Shown here: one piece after another, positions 1 through 5,190 of the stretch | Layout of the letters: the number at the start of each line of letters is the position of its first letter | Position numbering within the stretch: the first letter of the stretch is position 1 | Assembly: GCA_027004335.1 (NCBI GenBank) | Contig: JALTID010000027.1 | Coordinates: 1-5,190, forward strand | From: JALTID01 sp027004335 [NCBI: bacterium] | GTDB lineage: Bacteria; JALSQH01 | DNA: 5,190 nt | Direction: 5' to 3' | Program-made: the position numbers and the translations under genes | The notes under the pieces: generated by a model | What the model was told of the DNA's origin: nothing | Seen by the model: only the letters and a program-made list of their open reading frames with translations | Databases searched by the model: none

Positions 1-1
1 T

Positions 2-460
2 TTAAAGGATTTTTCAAAATTCATCTATCTATCTCCAGAGGAAACAGAAATTCTCACCCTTGCAGCAGGGGTCCATGATCTGGGAAAACTCCATGTCCAG
101 CCCCATATAATATACAAAAATTCAGGATTAAATCACATTGAGATTAAAACAGTTCAGCGGCACCCCTACTATTCAGAAATGATACTTGAAAAAATACCAG
201 GGCTTGAAGATATTGCATCTGTTGCTGGCAAACATCATGAATATCTTGATTGTTCAGGTTACTGGAGAGGAATTTGTGGTAATGAAATAGATTTTTTTAC
301 CAGGCTCTTTACAATTGTTGATATCTACGAGGCTCTCACTTCTAAGAGACCATATCGTAAAGCTTTTTCCCCTAAAAAAGCAATAACAATTATGGAAAAG
401 GAATATAAAGAAAGAATAGATTCTGAAATCCTCAGGCAATTCAAAAAAATGGTTCTTTAA
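2..460 (+). CDS. HD-GYP domain protein, C-terminal part (5' end outside window)
   Basis: The frame is open from base 2 to the TAA at 458-460, giving 152 residues of a longer protein; the start codon lies upstream of the window. The residues match the HD-GYP family, metal-dependent phosphodiesterases that hydrolyse cyclic di-GMP (or related dinucleotides) in the cytoplasm. Visible motifs, counted from the first codon: HDLGK (His25-Asp26, Lys29), a downstream His54 in QRHPYY, HHE (78-80), DCSGYWRG (83-90), Asp107 in VDIYEALTS and RPYR (116-119). The His/Asp residues are the usual metal ligands of the family. The signature loop is unusual: the family usually has DGxGYPxG, but here Gly is replaced by Cys and Pro by Trp. 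The catalytic ligands look intact, so activity is plausible but partner or substrate recognition may differ. Any N-terminal sensor or receiver domain cannot be seen. The gene ends 2 nt before the next one, suggesting an operon. Confidence 0.88.
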   Translation, partial: LKDFSKFIYLSPEETEILTLAAGVHDLGKLHVQPHIIYKNSGLNHIEIKTVQRHPYYSEMILEKIPGLEDIASVAGKHHEYLDCSGYWRGICGNEIDFFTRLFTIVDIYEALTSKRPYRKAFSPKKAITIMEKEYKERIDSEILRQFKKMVL

Positions 461-462
461 AA

Positions 463-1347
463 ATGGAAATAAAGGTTGATTCAGATCAGGATAATCTGAG
501 GCTGGACAGATTTATCCGCAAGCTGCTTCCAGAGCTATCACTCTCAGAAATTTATCAGATGATTAAAAGTGGTGACATCTTAGTTAATGGGAAGCCAAGA
601 TCACAAGATTGGAAATTAAGAAAAGATGATAAAATATTTCTCCCGTTTATTCCTGAGCAGGCAAAATTGCCTGAGATACCTGAGAGAGAAAAGAAAAAAA
701 TTAATTTCCTCTATGAAGATGAAAATCTTCTCATAATAGAAAAGCCCTGGGGGATCCCTGTACATTCTGGAAGTCACTGGGAATATGGTGTAATTAATAT
801 TGTCGCAGAAATAAAAAGAATAGCAATTTATCCAGTCCATAGAATTGATAAAGAAACTTCAGGACTTCTGATCCTCGCAAAAAACAGACAAACTGCGATA
901 AAACTTTCCAGACTGATCTCATCCCACCAAATTCAAAGGGAGTACATTGCTCTGGTAAGAGGAAAAATTGAAAAATCAGGAACAATAAGAAGCAAAACCT
1001 CAAAGAACAGCAGGGAAAAATCACCCAGGGGAAAAATCAAACTTTCAATAACACACTATACCACAGAAAAAATTTTTCGTGATACTACTCTCTTACGGAT
1101 AAAACTTGAAACAGGGAGAACCCACCAGATAAGGATTCAATTCGCAAATACAGGACACCCCGTGGCCGGGGACTGGAAATATGGACAAAAAAAATTTAAT
1201 GTTGAAATGAAAAAGATAGGATTGAATCGGCTATTTCTTCACTCACATCATCTTATATTTGAACATCCTGTCACAGGTAAAAAGATTGATCTAACCTCTC
1301 CGCTTCCCGAGGAATTAGATAGCTTACTGAAAAAACTCAGCTCATAG
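463..1347 (+). CDS. rluC: RluA-family 23S rRNA pseudouridine synthase, RluC-like
   Basis: This encodes a complete protein of 294 residues that isomerises uridines to pseudouridine in ribosomal RNA. An N-terminal S4 RNA-binding domain (about residues 10-60, with LRLDRFIRK and SGDILVNGK) precedes the catalytic domain (about 85-275). The RluA-family catalytic motif HRIDKETSG is at 126-134, so Asp129 is the predicted nucleophile, and GRTHQIR (218-224) is the second conserved block. The [11 protein letters not shown] segment (94-104) resembles the RluC subgroup, which in E. coli modifies U955, U2504 and U2580; the subgroup call is inferred, and RluD or another RluA-type enzyme is the alternative. 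The ATG at 463 follows the stop of the HD-GYP gene by 2 nt. No good Shine-Dalgarno lies just before it, so translation may depend on coupling to the upstream gene. The 3' end overlaps the convergent clpX by 11 nt. Confidence 0.87.
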   Translation: MEIKVDSDQDNLRLDRFIRKLLPELSLSEIYQMIKSGDILVNGKPRSQDWKLRKDDKIFLPFIPEQAKLPEIPEREKKKINFLYEDENLLIIEKPWGIPVHSGSHWEYGVINIVAEIKRIAIYPVHRIDKETSGLLILAKNRQTAIKLSRLISSHQIQREYIALVRGKIEKSGTIRSKTSKNSREKSPRGKIKLSITHYTTEKIFRDTTLLRIKLETGRTHQIRIQFANTGHPVAGDWKYGQKKFNVEMKKIGLNRLFLHSHHLIFEHPVTGKKIDLTSPLPEELDSLLKKLSS

Positions 1348-1361
1348 CTTTATTTTTCTTT
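1319..1361. terminator. Weak candidate bidirectional terminator between convergent rluC and clpX
   Basis: A short palindrome, AGCT-CAT-AGCT at 1339-1349, sits over the overlapping stop codons. It has six A residues on its left (1330-1335) and a T-rich tract on its right (1349-1361, TTTATTTTTCTTT), so each strand reads a small hairpin followed by U residues. A second 4-bp stem (CTGA/TCAG, 1327-1330 with 1337-1340) could form instead of it. The stems are only 4 bp and therefore weak. This is the only terminator-like structure I see at the convergence point, and termination may rely on another mechanism. Confidence 0.22.
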
Positions 1362-2605
1362 GAAGAGTAAACAATTACAGGATTACCACTTCCCTTTGCA
1401 ACTTCCTCAGTTATAATGCACTCCTTCACATCTTTCCATGAAGGTAATTCATACATAACATCAAGCATAAATTTTTCCATTATTGCCCTTAAGCCTCTGG
1501 CCCCTGTGCCCTTACTTATAGTCTGTCTGGCAACTTCTCTCATAGCTTCAGGAGTAAACTTTAATTCAACTCCCTCAAGATCAAAGAGTTTTGCATATTG
1601 CTTGACAAGAGCATCTTTTGGCTCCGTTAATATCCTAATAAGATCATCTTCTGAAAGCTCATAAAGAGTTGCTACGACAGGAACCCTTCCAACAAACTCC
1701 GGAATCATTCCATATCCTATGAGGTCTTCAGGTTCAACTAACTCAAGAATTTCTCCAATTGATCTTTCTTCCTTTGACTTTATGTCCACACCAAAACCGA
1801 TTCCAGCCTTTCCCACCCTTCTACTCACTATATCTTCCAGTCCGACAAAAGCACCACCTACGATGAAAAGAATATTCTCAGTATTGATTGGAATAAACTC
1901 CTGCTGAGGATGTTTCCTTCCCCCTTTTGGAGGAACATTTGCAACAGTCCCCTCCAGAATCTTTAAAAGGGCTTGCTGAACACCTTCTCCAGAAACATCT
2001 CTTGTTATGCTTGGACCCTCACCAACTTTGGCAATTTTATCAATCTCATCAATATAGACAATCCCCTTTTCAGCCTTCTCAACATCAAAATTGGCAGCCT
2101 GGAGAAGCCCGAGTAAAATATTCTCCACATCCTCACCAACATACCCAGCCTCAGTAAGAGTAGTTGCATCAGCAATGGCAAAAGGAACATTTAAAAATTT
2201 TGCAAGAGTCTGGGCTAAAAGTGTCTTACCTGATCCTGTGGGTCCAATTAACATAATGTTACTCTTCTGAATTTTTACCTCTTCCCAGCTTGTTTGCCCA
2301 GAGTAAATCCTCTTGTAATGATTGTGAACTGCTACAGCAAGAATCTTCTTAGCCCTTTCCTGACCTATAACATACTGATCAAGAAAATCCTTTATCTCCT
2401 GAGGAGTCGGTATACTTCCTTGAGAAAGATAACTTCTCCTCTCCCTCCCAAGATCTTCTGCAAGGATCTCGTTACACAGAGACACACAGCTATCACAGAT
2501 ATACACACCAGGTCCGGCGATTAATCTCCTGACCTCACTCTGAGACCTCCCACAGAAGGAGCACCTTGGCTCATTCTTATCAAAATTACTTTTAAATTTA
2601 TCCAT
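1337..2605 (-). CDS. clpX: ClpX, ATP-dependent unfoldase subunit of ClpXP protease
   Basis: This encodes a complete protein of 422 residues (E. coli ClpX has 424). It forms the hexameric AAA+ ring that recognises degradation tags, unfolds substrates with ATP and passes them into ClpP in the cytoplasm. Domains in order: an N-terminal C4 zinc-binding domain with Cys15, Cys18, Cys37 and Cys40; Walker A GPTGSGKT (121-128); pore-1 loop GYVG (154-157); Walker B IVYIDEID (182-189, Asp186/Glu187); RKH loop (230-232); the IGFG loop that docks onto ClpP (269-272); a candidate arginine finger Arg307 in EFVGRVP; and sensor-2 GTGARGLR (366-373, Arg370). All key residues are present. The ATG at 2605 follows the clpP stop by 2 nt, with an AGGGA ribosome binding site inside the last clpP codons, so the two are translationally linked. 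A lon gene, often found next, does not follow here. The TGA lies inside the end of the convergent rluC. Confidence 0.98.
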   Translation of the reverse strand: MDKFKSNFDKNEPRCSFCGRSQSEVRRLIAGPGVYICDSCVSLCNEILAEDLGRERRSYLSQGSIPTPQEIKDFLDQYVIGQERAKKILAVAVHNHYKRIYSGQTSWEEVKIQKSNIMLIGPTGSGKTLLAQTLAKFLNVPFAIADATTLTEAGYVGEDVENILLGLLQAANFDVEKAEKGIVYIDEIDKIAKVGEGPSITRDVSGEGVQQALLKILEGTVANVPPKGGRKHPQQEFIPINTENILFIVGGAFVGLEDIVSRRVGKAGIGFGVDIKSKEERSIGEILELVEPEDLIGYGMIPEFVGRVPVVATLYELSEDDLIRILTEPKDALVKQYAKLFDLEGVELKFTPEAMREVARQTISKGTGARGLRAIMEKFMLDVMYELPSWKDVKECIITEEVAKGSGNPVIVYSSKKNKAMS

Positions 2606-2607
2606 CT

Positions 2608-3231
2608 CTATTCCCTGATAGTTGCAAGTTCTCTTTTCGTTACGATCTCATCTATTAGCCCGTAATCCTTAGCCTCCTGAGGTGACATAAAATAGTCCCT
2701 CTCAGTGTCATCCCTTATTTTTTCGATGGGTTGACCTGTGTGTTTTGACAGAATATTATTAAGTTCCTCTCTTATCCTCAAAATCTCCTTGGCATGGATC
2801 TCTATCTCCGTAGCCTGTCCTTCAAAACCACCCATAGGCTGATGGATCATTATTCTTGCATGGGGTAAAGCATACCTCTTACCTCTTGTCCCCGCCGCTA
2901 AAAGAACAGCCGCCATACTGGCAGCTTGCCCCATGCATATAGTCTGAATATCTGGTTTTATATATTGCATGGTATCATATATAGCTAATCCTGACGAAAC
3001 TGTCCCCCCCGGAGAATTGATATAAAGATAAATATCTTTATCTGGATCCTCAGATTCAAGGAAGAGAAGCTGTGCTATGACAAGATTAGCTATCTCGTCA
3101 GTAACAGGAATTCCAAGAAAAATGATTCTGTCTTTAAGGAGCCGAGAAAAGATGTCATAAGCCCTCTCACCCCTGTGACTCTGTTCCACCACTATCGGGA
3201 CCAGGTAATTCTCCAACTGTTTCTCCTTCAT
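2608..3231 (-). CDS. clpP: ClpP, serine peptidase subunit of ClpXP protease
   Basis: This encodes 207 residues from the ATG at 3231. ClpP forms two stacked heptameric rings enclosing a chamber that cuts unfolded proteins fed by ClpX. The serine-protease triad is visible: Ser105 in GQAASMAA, His130 in MIHQPMGG and Asp179 in DTERDYF, with the same spacing as Ser97/His122/Asp171 of E. coli. The N-terminal [17 protein letters not shown] block, which gates the pore and contacts the unfoldase, is typical. There is no long propeptide. The start is uncertain: the ATG at 3231 has a fair AAAGGA site 8 nt upstream, but a TTG at 3216 (codon 6) is preceded by a perfect AAGGAG at 6-nt spacing and would give a 202-residue protein beginning close to where many ClpP proteins start. 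The gene overlaps the 3' end of tig by 65 nt (50 nt from the TTG) and is followed by clpX after 2 nt. Confidence 0.97.
   Translation of the reverse strand: MKEKQLENYLVPIVVEQSHRGERAYDIFSRLLKDRIIFLGIPVTDEIANLVIAQLLFLESEDPDKDIYLYINSPGGTVSSGLAIYDTMQYIKPDIQTICMGQAASMAAVLLAAGTRGKRYALPHARIMIHQPMGGFEGQATEIEIHAKEILRIREELNNILSKHTGQPIEKIRDDTERDYFMSPQEAKDYGLIDEIVTKRELATIRE
2612..2616 (-). promoter_or_regulatory. Ribosome binding site of clpX
   Basis: On the minus strand the sequence reads AGGGA, then a 6-nt spacer that contains the clpP stop codon TAG, then the clpX ATG. The site lies in the last two sense codons of clpP, so ribosomes finishing clpP can restart on clpX, which would keep peptidase and unfoldase synthesis linked. 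Confidence 0.7.
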
Positions 3232-4537
3232 TAACTTTTTCCTTTTTCTTTTCTTCTGTTTCTTCCTTTTTTTCCTTCAAAAGCTTCTTAATTCTATCCA
3301 CTACTTTTTTATATAGAATATCACTTCTTACCTTGTTAATCAACCCTGACTGAGCGTAAAGCTGTCTTAACTGTTCTGGAGAGATCTGTCCTGCCTGATA
3401 CTGGGCCTGTTCCTCGAAAAATTGATCCACCTCACTATCTGAAACAGAGATATTCTCTTTTTCGGCAACCTGCAGAACAATAAAAGTCTCTCTAAGACCT
3501 TTTCTTACATTTTCTTCAATTTTTTCCATGGCTTCTTTCTTCCGTTCCTCAGGAAGAGTATCAATACCTGCTTTTTTATATTCCTCTTCAATATATTCCT
3601 TTGTGGTAACTTCTGGAAGTTCTTCTACCGGATTCGCAGTTATCAGTGCATCAAGGATCTCCCTTGTAAGTTCTTCCTGAAAAGTTTTCTCCTTCTCTCG
3701 CTTCAGCATCTCTTTAATATAATTTTTCAAAGACTCAACTTTTTCAAAACCAAATCTTTTAGCAAACTCTTCGTCTATTTCTGGTAGTTCTAACTGCTTT
3801 ATTTCGTTTACTTGCGTCTTATACTTCACTTTATCTCTTGTTTCATCCACCTCTTTCTCTTTATCAACATCCACTTCCAATTCATACTCATCTCCAGGTT
3901 TTTTCCCTATCAAACTTTTTTTCAACTCCGTATGAAAGGCTTCATCATCCTCAATTAACACATCCTGATTCTCATAGAGGGTCATAAATTCTCCAGGAGC
4001 ATCTTTCTTTTCAACAGCAATATTCACATTAACAACATCTCCACTCTTTACCTCTCTATCCTCTTCCACAGGAATGACATCTGCGACATCCCTTCTCATC
4101 TTCTCTATCACCTTTTCTATTTCTTCATCTTTAACCGCTTCAGGTTCTTTCTCAATGTCCACATCAAGGTAGGTATAGTTAAGATTTTCAACCTTTGGGG
4201 CTATTTCAACTTCCGCGGTAAAAGAGAATTCTTTTCCCTCTTCAATATCTCCAACCTCAGTGTTAATTAACTTTAAAACTCTCCATTCACCCTTCACAAC
4301 TGCATCAACATAGCCCTTTTCAAAAAAATCCTCTTTTACTTTCTCTTTCACCCCCTGCATATATTTTCTTCTTATCATATTCATAGGGGCTTTTCCTCTT
4401 CTAAATCCATGTATTGCCGCAGTTTTCTGTACCTCTTTAAGAGACTCATCAATAGCAGATTTAACTTCTTTTGCAGAGAATTTCACATTAATCTCCTTTT
4501 TTGTAGGGGAAATATCCTTTAGATTTATCTCTGGCAT
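3167..4537 (-). CDS. tig: Trigger factor, ribosome-associated chaperone with degenerate PPIase domain
   Basis: This encodes a complete protein of 456 residues, slightly longer than the usual 430 or so. Trigger factor binds near the ribosome exit tunnel and shields nascent chains. The ribosome-docking signature GFRRGKAP is at 44-51 in the N-terminal domain (1 to about 118). The central domain (about 160-245) aligns in position with the FKBP-type prolyl isomerase domain through [20 protein letters not shown] and the following [15 protein letters not shown]. However, the family's IDFTG and IPGFE active-site blocks are replaced ([12 protein letters not shown] at 200-211), so isomerase activity is doubtful. 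The helical C-terminal chaperone arms span about 250-420. The last 40 residues are a charged Lys/Glu stretch and a Gly/Ser-rich tail; their coding sequence overlaps clpP by 65 nt. The ATG at 4537 has a strong AAGAGGAG site. The gene lies 23 nt after tRNA-Leu with no promoter between, so it is probably co-transcribed with the tRNAs. Confidence 0.95.
   Translation of the reverse strand: MPEINLKDISPTKKEINVKFSAKEVKSAIDESLKEVQKTAAIHGFRRGKAPMNMIRRKYMQGVKEKVKEDFFEKGYVDAVVKGEWRVLKLINTEVGDIEEGKEFSFTAEVEIAPKVENLNYTYLDVDIEKEPEAVKDEEIEKVIEKMRRDVADVIPVEEDREVKSGDVVNVNIAVEKKDAPGEFMTLYENQDVLIEDDEAFHTELKKSLIGKKPGDEYELEVDVDKEKEVDETRDKVKYKTQVNEIKQLELPEIDEEFAKRFGFEKVESLKNYIKEMLKREKEKTFQEELTREILDALITANPVEELPEVTTKEYIEEEYKKAGIDTLPEERKKEAMEKIEENVRKGLRETFIVLQVAEKENISVSDSEVDQFFEEQAQYQAGQISPEQLRQLYAQSGLINKVRSDILYKKVVDRIKKLLKEKKEETEEKKKEKVNEGETVGELPGPDSGGTESQG
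3223..3228 (-). promoter_or_regulatory. Strong Shine-Dalgarno for an alternative clpP start (TTG at 3216)
   Basis: On the minus strand AAGGAG lies exactly 6 nt before a TTG codon in the clpP frame. It forms codons 2-3 of the longer clpP reading frame, directly after the ATG at 3231. A hexamer this good at optimal spacing suggests that TTG 3216 may be used instead of, or as well as, the ATG. A chance match cannot be excluded, because AAG GAG simply encodes the common pair Lys-Glu. Confidence 0.4.
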
Positions 4538-4542
4538 AACGA

Positions 4543-4550
4543 CTCCTCTT
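4543..4550 (-). promoter_or_regulatory. Ribosome binding site of tig
   Basis: The minus strand reads AAGAGGAG followed by a 5-nt spacer and the tig ATG. It lies in the 23-nt gap after tRNA-Leu, preceded by a run of six T residues. It fixes the start at 4537 and should be exposed once the upstream tRNA has been processed away. Confidence 0.8.
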
Positions 4551-4560
4551 TAAAAAATAA

Positions 4561-4646
4561 TGGTGCGGGGAGAGGGACTCGAACCCTCACGCCTTTGGGG
4601 CACTGGATCCTAAGTCCAGCGCGTCTGCCAATTTCGCCATCCCCGC
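4561..4646 (-). tRNA. tRNA-Leu(TAG)
   Basis: This is an 86-nt class II tRNA with an encoded CCA end (4561-4563). The acceptor stem GCGGGGA pairs fully with TCCCCGC, with discriminator A. The anticodon stem CTGGA/TCCAG encloses the loop CTTAGGA, giving anticodon TAG (reads CUA and probably other CUN codons). A long variable arm (TGCC/GGCG) and a TTCGAGT T-loop are present, as expected for leucine. It is the last tRNA of the cluster, and its 3' end lies 23 nt before tig. Confidence 0.96.
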
Positions 4647-4668
4647 CCCTTCAGGTTCTATAAAAAAA

Positions 4669-4744
4669 TGGTGAGCCGCGCAGGATTCGAACCTGCGCCC
4701 CGCAGATTAAGAGTCTGCTGCTCTACCAGCTGAGCTAGCGGCCC
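4669..4744 (-). tRNA. tRNA-Lys(CTT)
   Basis: This is a 76-nt tRNA with an encoded CCA (4669-4671). The acceptor GGGCCGC pairs with GCGGCTC, with one G2-U71 wobble, and the discriminator is A. The D-stem is GCTC/GAGC, the anticodon stem GCAGA/TCTGC with loop CTCTTAA (anticodon CTT, codon AAG), and the T-arm GCAGG-TTCGAAT-CCTGC. It is separated from tRNA-Leu by 22 nt and from tRNA-Arg(TCG) by 13 nt. Confidence 0.96.
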
Positions 4745-4757
4745 ACCCTATTGTAAG

Positions 4758-4831
<74 letters not shown>

Positions 4832-4849
4832 ATTAATCTGCAATTTCAA

Positions 4850-4926
4850 TGGGGTGGGCGATGGGACTTGAACCCACAGCCACTGGAGCCACAGTCCAGC
4901 GCTCTGCCAATTGAGCTACGCCCACC
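4850..4926 (-). tRNA. tRNA-His(GTG)
   Basis: This is a 77-nt tRNA counting the extra 5' G and the encoded CCA (4850-4852). The acceptor GTGGGCG pairs with CGCCCAC. The base before it is G (at 4926) and the discriminator is C, giving the G-1:C73 pair that identifies histidine tRNAs. The anticodon stem CTGGA/TCCAG encloses CTGTGGC, anticodon GTG. The T-arm is GTGGG-TTCAAGT-CCCAT. It lies 18 nt upstream of tRNA-Arg(TCG). Confidence 0.96.
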
Positions 4927-4939
4927 ATTCAAAAAACAA

Positions 4940-5016
4940 TGGCGCGCCAGGAGGGACTCGAACCCCCAGCCCGCGGCTTAGAAGGCCGCTGCTCTATCCT
5001 ATTGGGCTACTGGCGC
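4940..5016 (-). tRNA. tRNA-Arg(TCT)
   Basis: This is a 77-nt tRNA with an encoded CCA (4940-4942) and discriminator G. The acceptor GCGCCAG pairs fully with CTGGCGC. The anticodon stem GCGGC/GCCGC encloses CTTCTAA, anticodon TCT (codons AGA/AGG). The T-arm is GGGGG-TTCGAGT-CCCTC. The D-stem reads GCCC against GAGC, leaving a C12/A23 mismatch where most tRNAs have a U-A pair; this is slightly odd but tolerable. It follows tRNA-Pro after only 2 nt. Confidence 0.95.
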
Positions 5017-5018
5017 AT

Positions 5019-5095
5019 TGGTCGGGGCGAGAGGACTTGAACCTCCGACTCCCTGCTCCCAAGGCAGGTGCGCTACCATGCTGCGCTACGCCCCG
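5019..5095 (-). tRNA. tRNA-Pro(TGG)
   Basis: This is a 77-nt tRNA with an encoded CCA (5019-5021) and discriminator A. The acceptor CGGGGCG pairs with CGCCCCG; a 5' C is usual for bacterial proline tRNA. The D-stem is GCGC/GCGC, the anticodon stem CCTGC/GCAGG encloses CTTGGGA (anticodon TGG, codon CCA and probably other CCN), and the T-arm is GGAGG-TTCAAGT-CCTCT. It is the first gene of the cluster, only a few bases after the predicted transcription start. Confidence 0.96.
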
Positions 5096-5104
5096 GCAGA
5101 GATT

Positions 5105-5133
5105 ATTTTAACAAAATTAAAAGGTGCTTGCAA
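5105..5133 (-). promoter_or_regulatory. Sigma70-type promoter of the tRNA-tig-clpP-clpX unit
   Basis: The minus strand has TTGCAA (5133-5128), a spacer of exactly 17 nt and TAAAAT (5110-5105), close to the consensus -35 and -10 boxes, with an AT-rich stretch further upstream that could serve as an UP element. Transcription should start near 5097-5099, so the leader before tRNA-Pro would be only about 2-4 nt. No other promoter is apparent between here and tig, so this one probably serves the tRNAs and at least part of tig-clpP-clpX expression. Confidence 0.72.
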
Positions 5134-5151
5134 AAACAGCAACTTTTACCA

Positions 5152-5180
5152 TTGACTCTTCCCCAGAAAACTTATAACAT
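5152..5180 (+). promoter_or_regulatory. Possible divergent promoter reading out of the right edge
   Basis: On the plus strand TTGACT (5152-5157) is followed after 17 nt by TAACAT (5175-5180), or after 15 nt by TATAAC (5173-5178). The -35 matches consensus at five of six positions, but the -10 is only moderate. It would drive a gene beyond the window, divergent from the tRNAs. The region is AT-rich, so a chance match is quite possible. Confidence 0.35.
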
Positions 5181-5190
5181 TACTTATATA

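Noticed and set aside
616-1024. Minus-strand open frames of about 75 codons inside the pseudouridine synthase gene
   Set aside because: They are antisense shadows rich in Phe, Leu and Cys, as expected from the complement of A-rich coding sequence; no motif supports them.
1416-2524. Several plus-strand open frames of 60-80 codons inside clpX
   Set aside because: They lie antisense to a complete, fully conserved clpX, overlap each other and show no recognisable domain or ribosome binding site.
4551-4563. T-run just after tRNA-Leu as an intrinsic terminator or attenuator before tig
   Set aside because: The nearest stable hairpin (T-arm of the tRNA) ends 13 nt before the six T residues, and the acceptor strand between them is paired in the folded tRNA, so it does not fit a normal terminator.
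4911-5111. A plus-strand 66-codon open frame across tRNA genes, containing [13 protein letters not shown] residues
   Set aside because: It runs antisense through three tRNA genes (part of His, then Arg-TCT and Pro). [13 protein letters not shown] peptides are a well-known artefact of translating the reverse strand of tRNA genes.

Overview
The window holds an ordinary chromosomal housekeeping region of an AT-rich bacterium. On the minus strand, read from the right edge leftwards, there is a sigma70-type promoter, six tRNA genes (Pro-TGG, Arg-TCT, His-GTG, Arg-TCG, Lys-CTT, Leu-TAG) and then the protein quality-control genes tig (trigger factor), clpP and clpX. On the plus strand, entering from the left edge and converging on clpX, are the C-terminal half of an HD-GYP-domain protein and an RluA-family (RluC-like) pseudouridine synthase.

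Organism: the combination of AT-rich genes, a Lys/Glu-rich trigger factor and a Pro-Arg-His-(Arg)-Lys-Leu tRNA block directly ahead of tig-clpP-clpX resembles, from general knowledge, the layout in Thermodesulfobacteriota (former Deltaproteobacteria) and related deep-branching Gram-negative groups such as Nitrospirota. This is an inference. Nothing in the window fixes the phylum, and there are no mobile elements, repeats or CRISPRs to suggest recent transfer.

Layout: 2-460 (+) HD-GYP fragment; 463-1347 (+) pseudouridine synthase, separated by only 2 nt; 1337-2605 (-) clpX, overlapping the end of the synthase gene by 11 nt; 2608-3231 (-) clpP, 2 nt upstream of clpX; 3167-4537 (-) tig, whose 3' end overlaps clpP by 65 nt; 4561-5095 (-) six tRNAs; 5096-5190 a short intergenic region with the tRNA promoter and a possible divergent promoter firing out of the window. 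No stretch longer than about 95 bases lacks a gene.

How the genes work together: trigger factor receives nascent chains at the ribosome exit tunnel, and ClpX unfolds substrates and feeds them to the ClpP peptidase chamber. Only 23 nt separate the CCA end of tRNA-Leu from the tig start codon. That gap holds a strong ribosome binding site and no recognisable promoter, so the tRNAs and the tig-clpP-clpX mRNA are probably made as one precursor, with tRNA processing creating the mRNA 5' end. The most notable details are this tRNA-mRNA linkage, the tig/clpP overlap with an ambiguous clpP start (ATG, or a TTG with an excellent Shine-Dalgarno), a trigger factor whose peptidyl-prolyl isomerase domain has lost its recognisable active-site motif, and a degenerate GYP motif in the HD-GYP protein. 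I found no convincing undescribed system.
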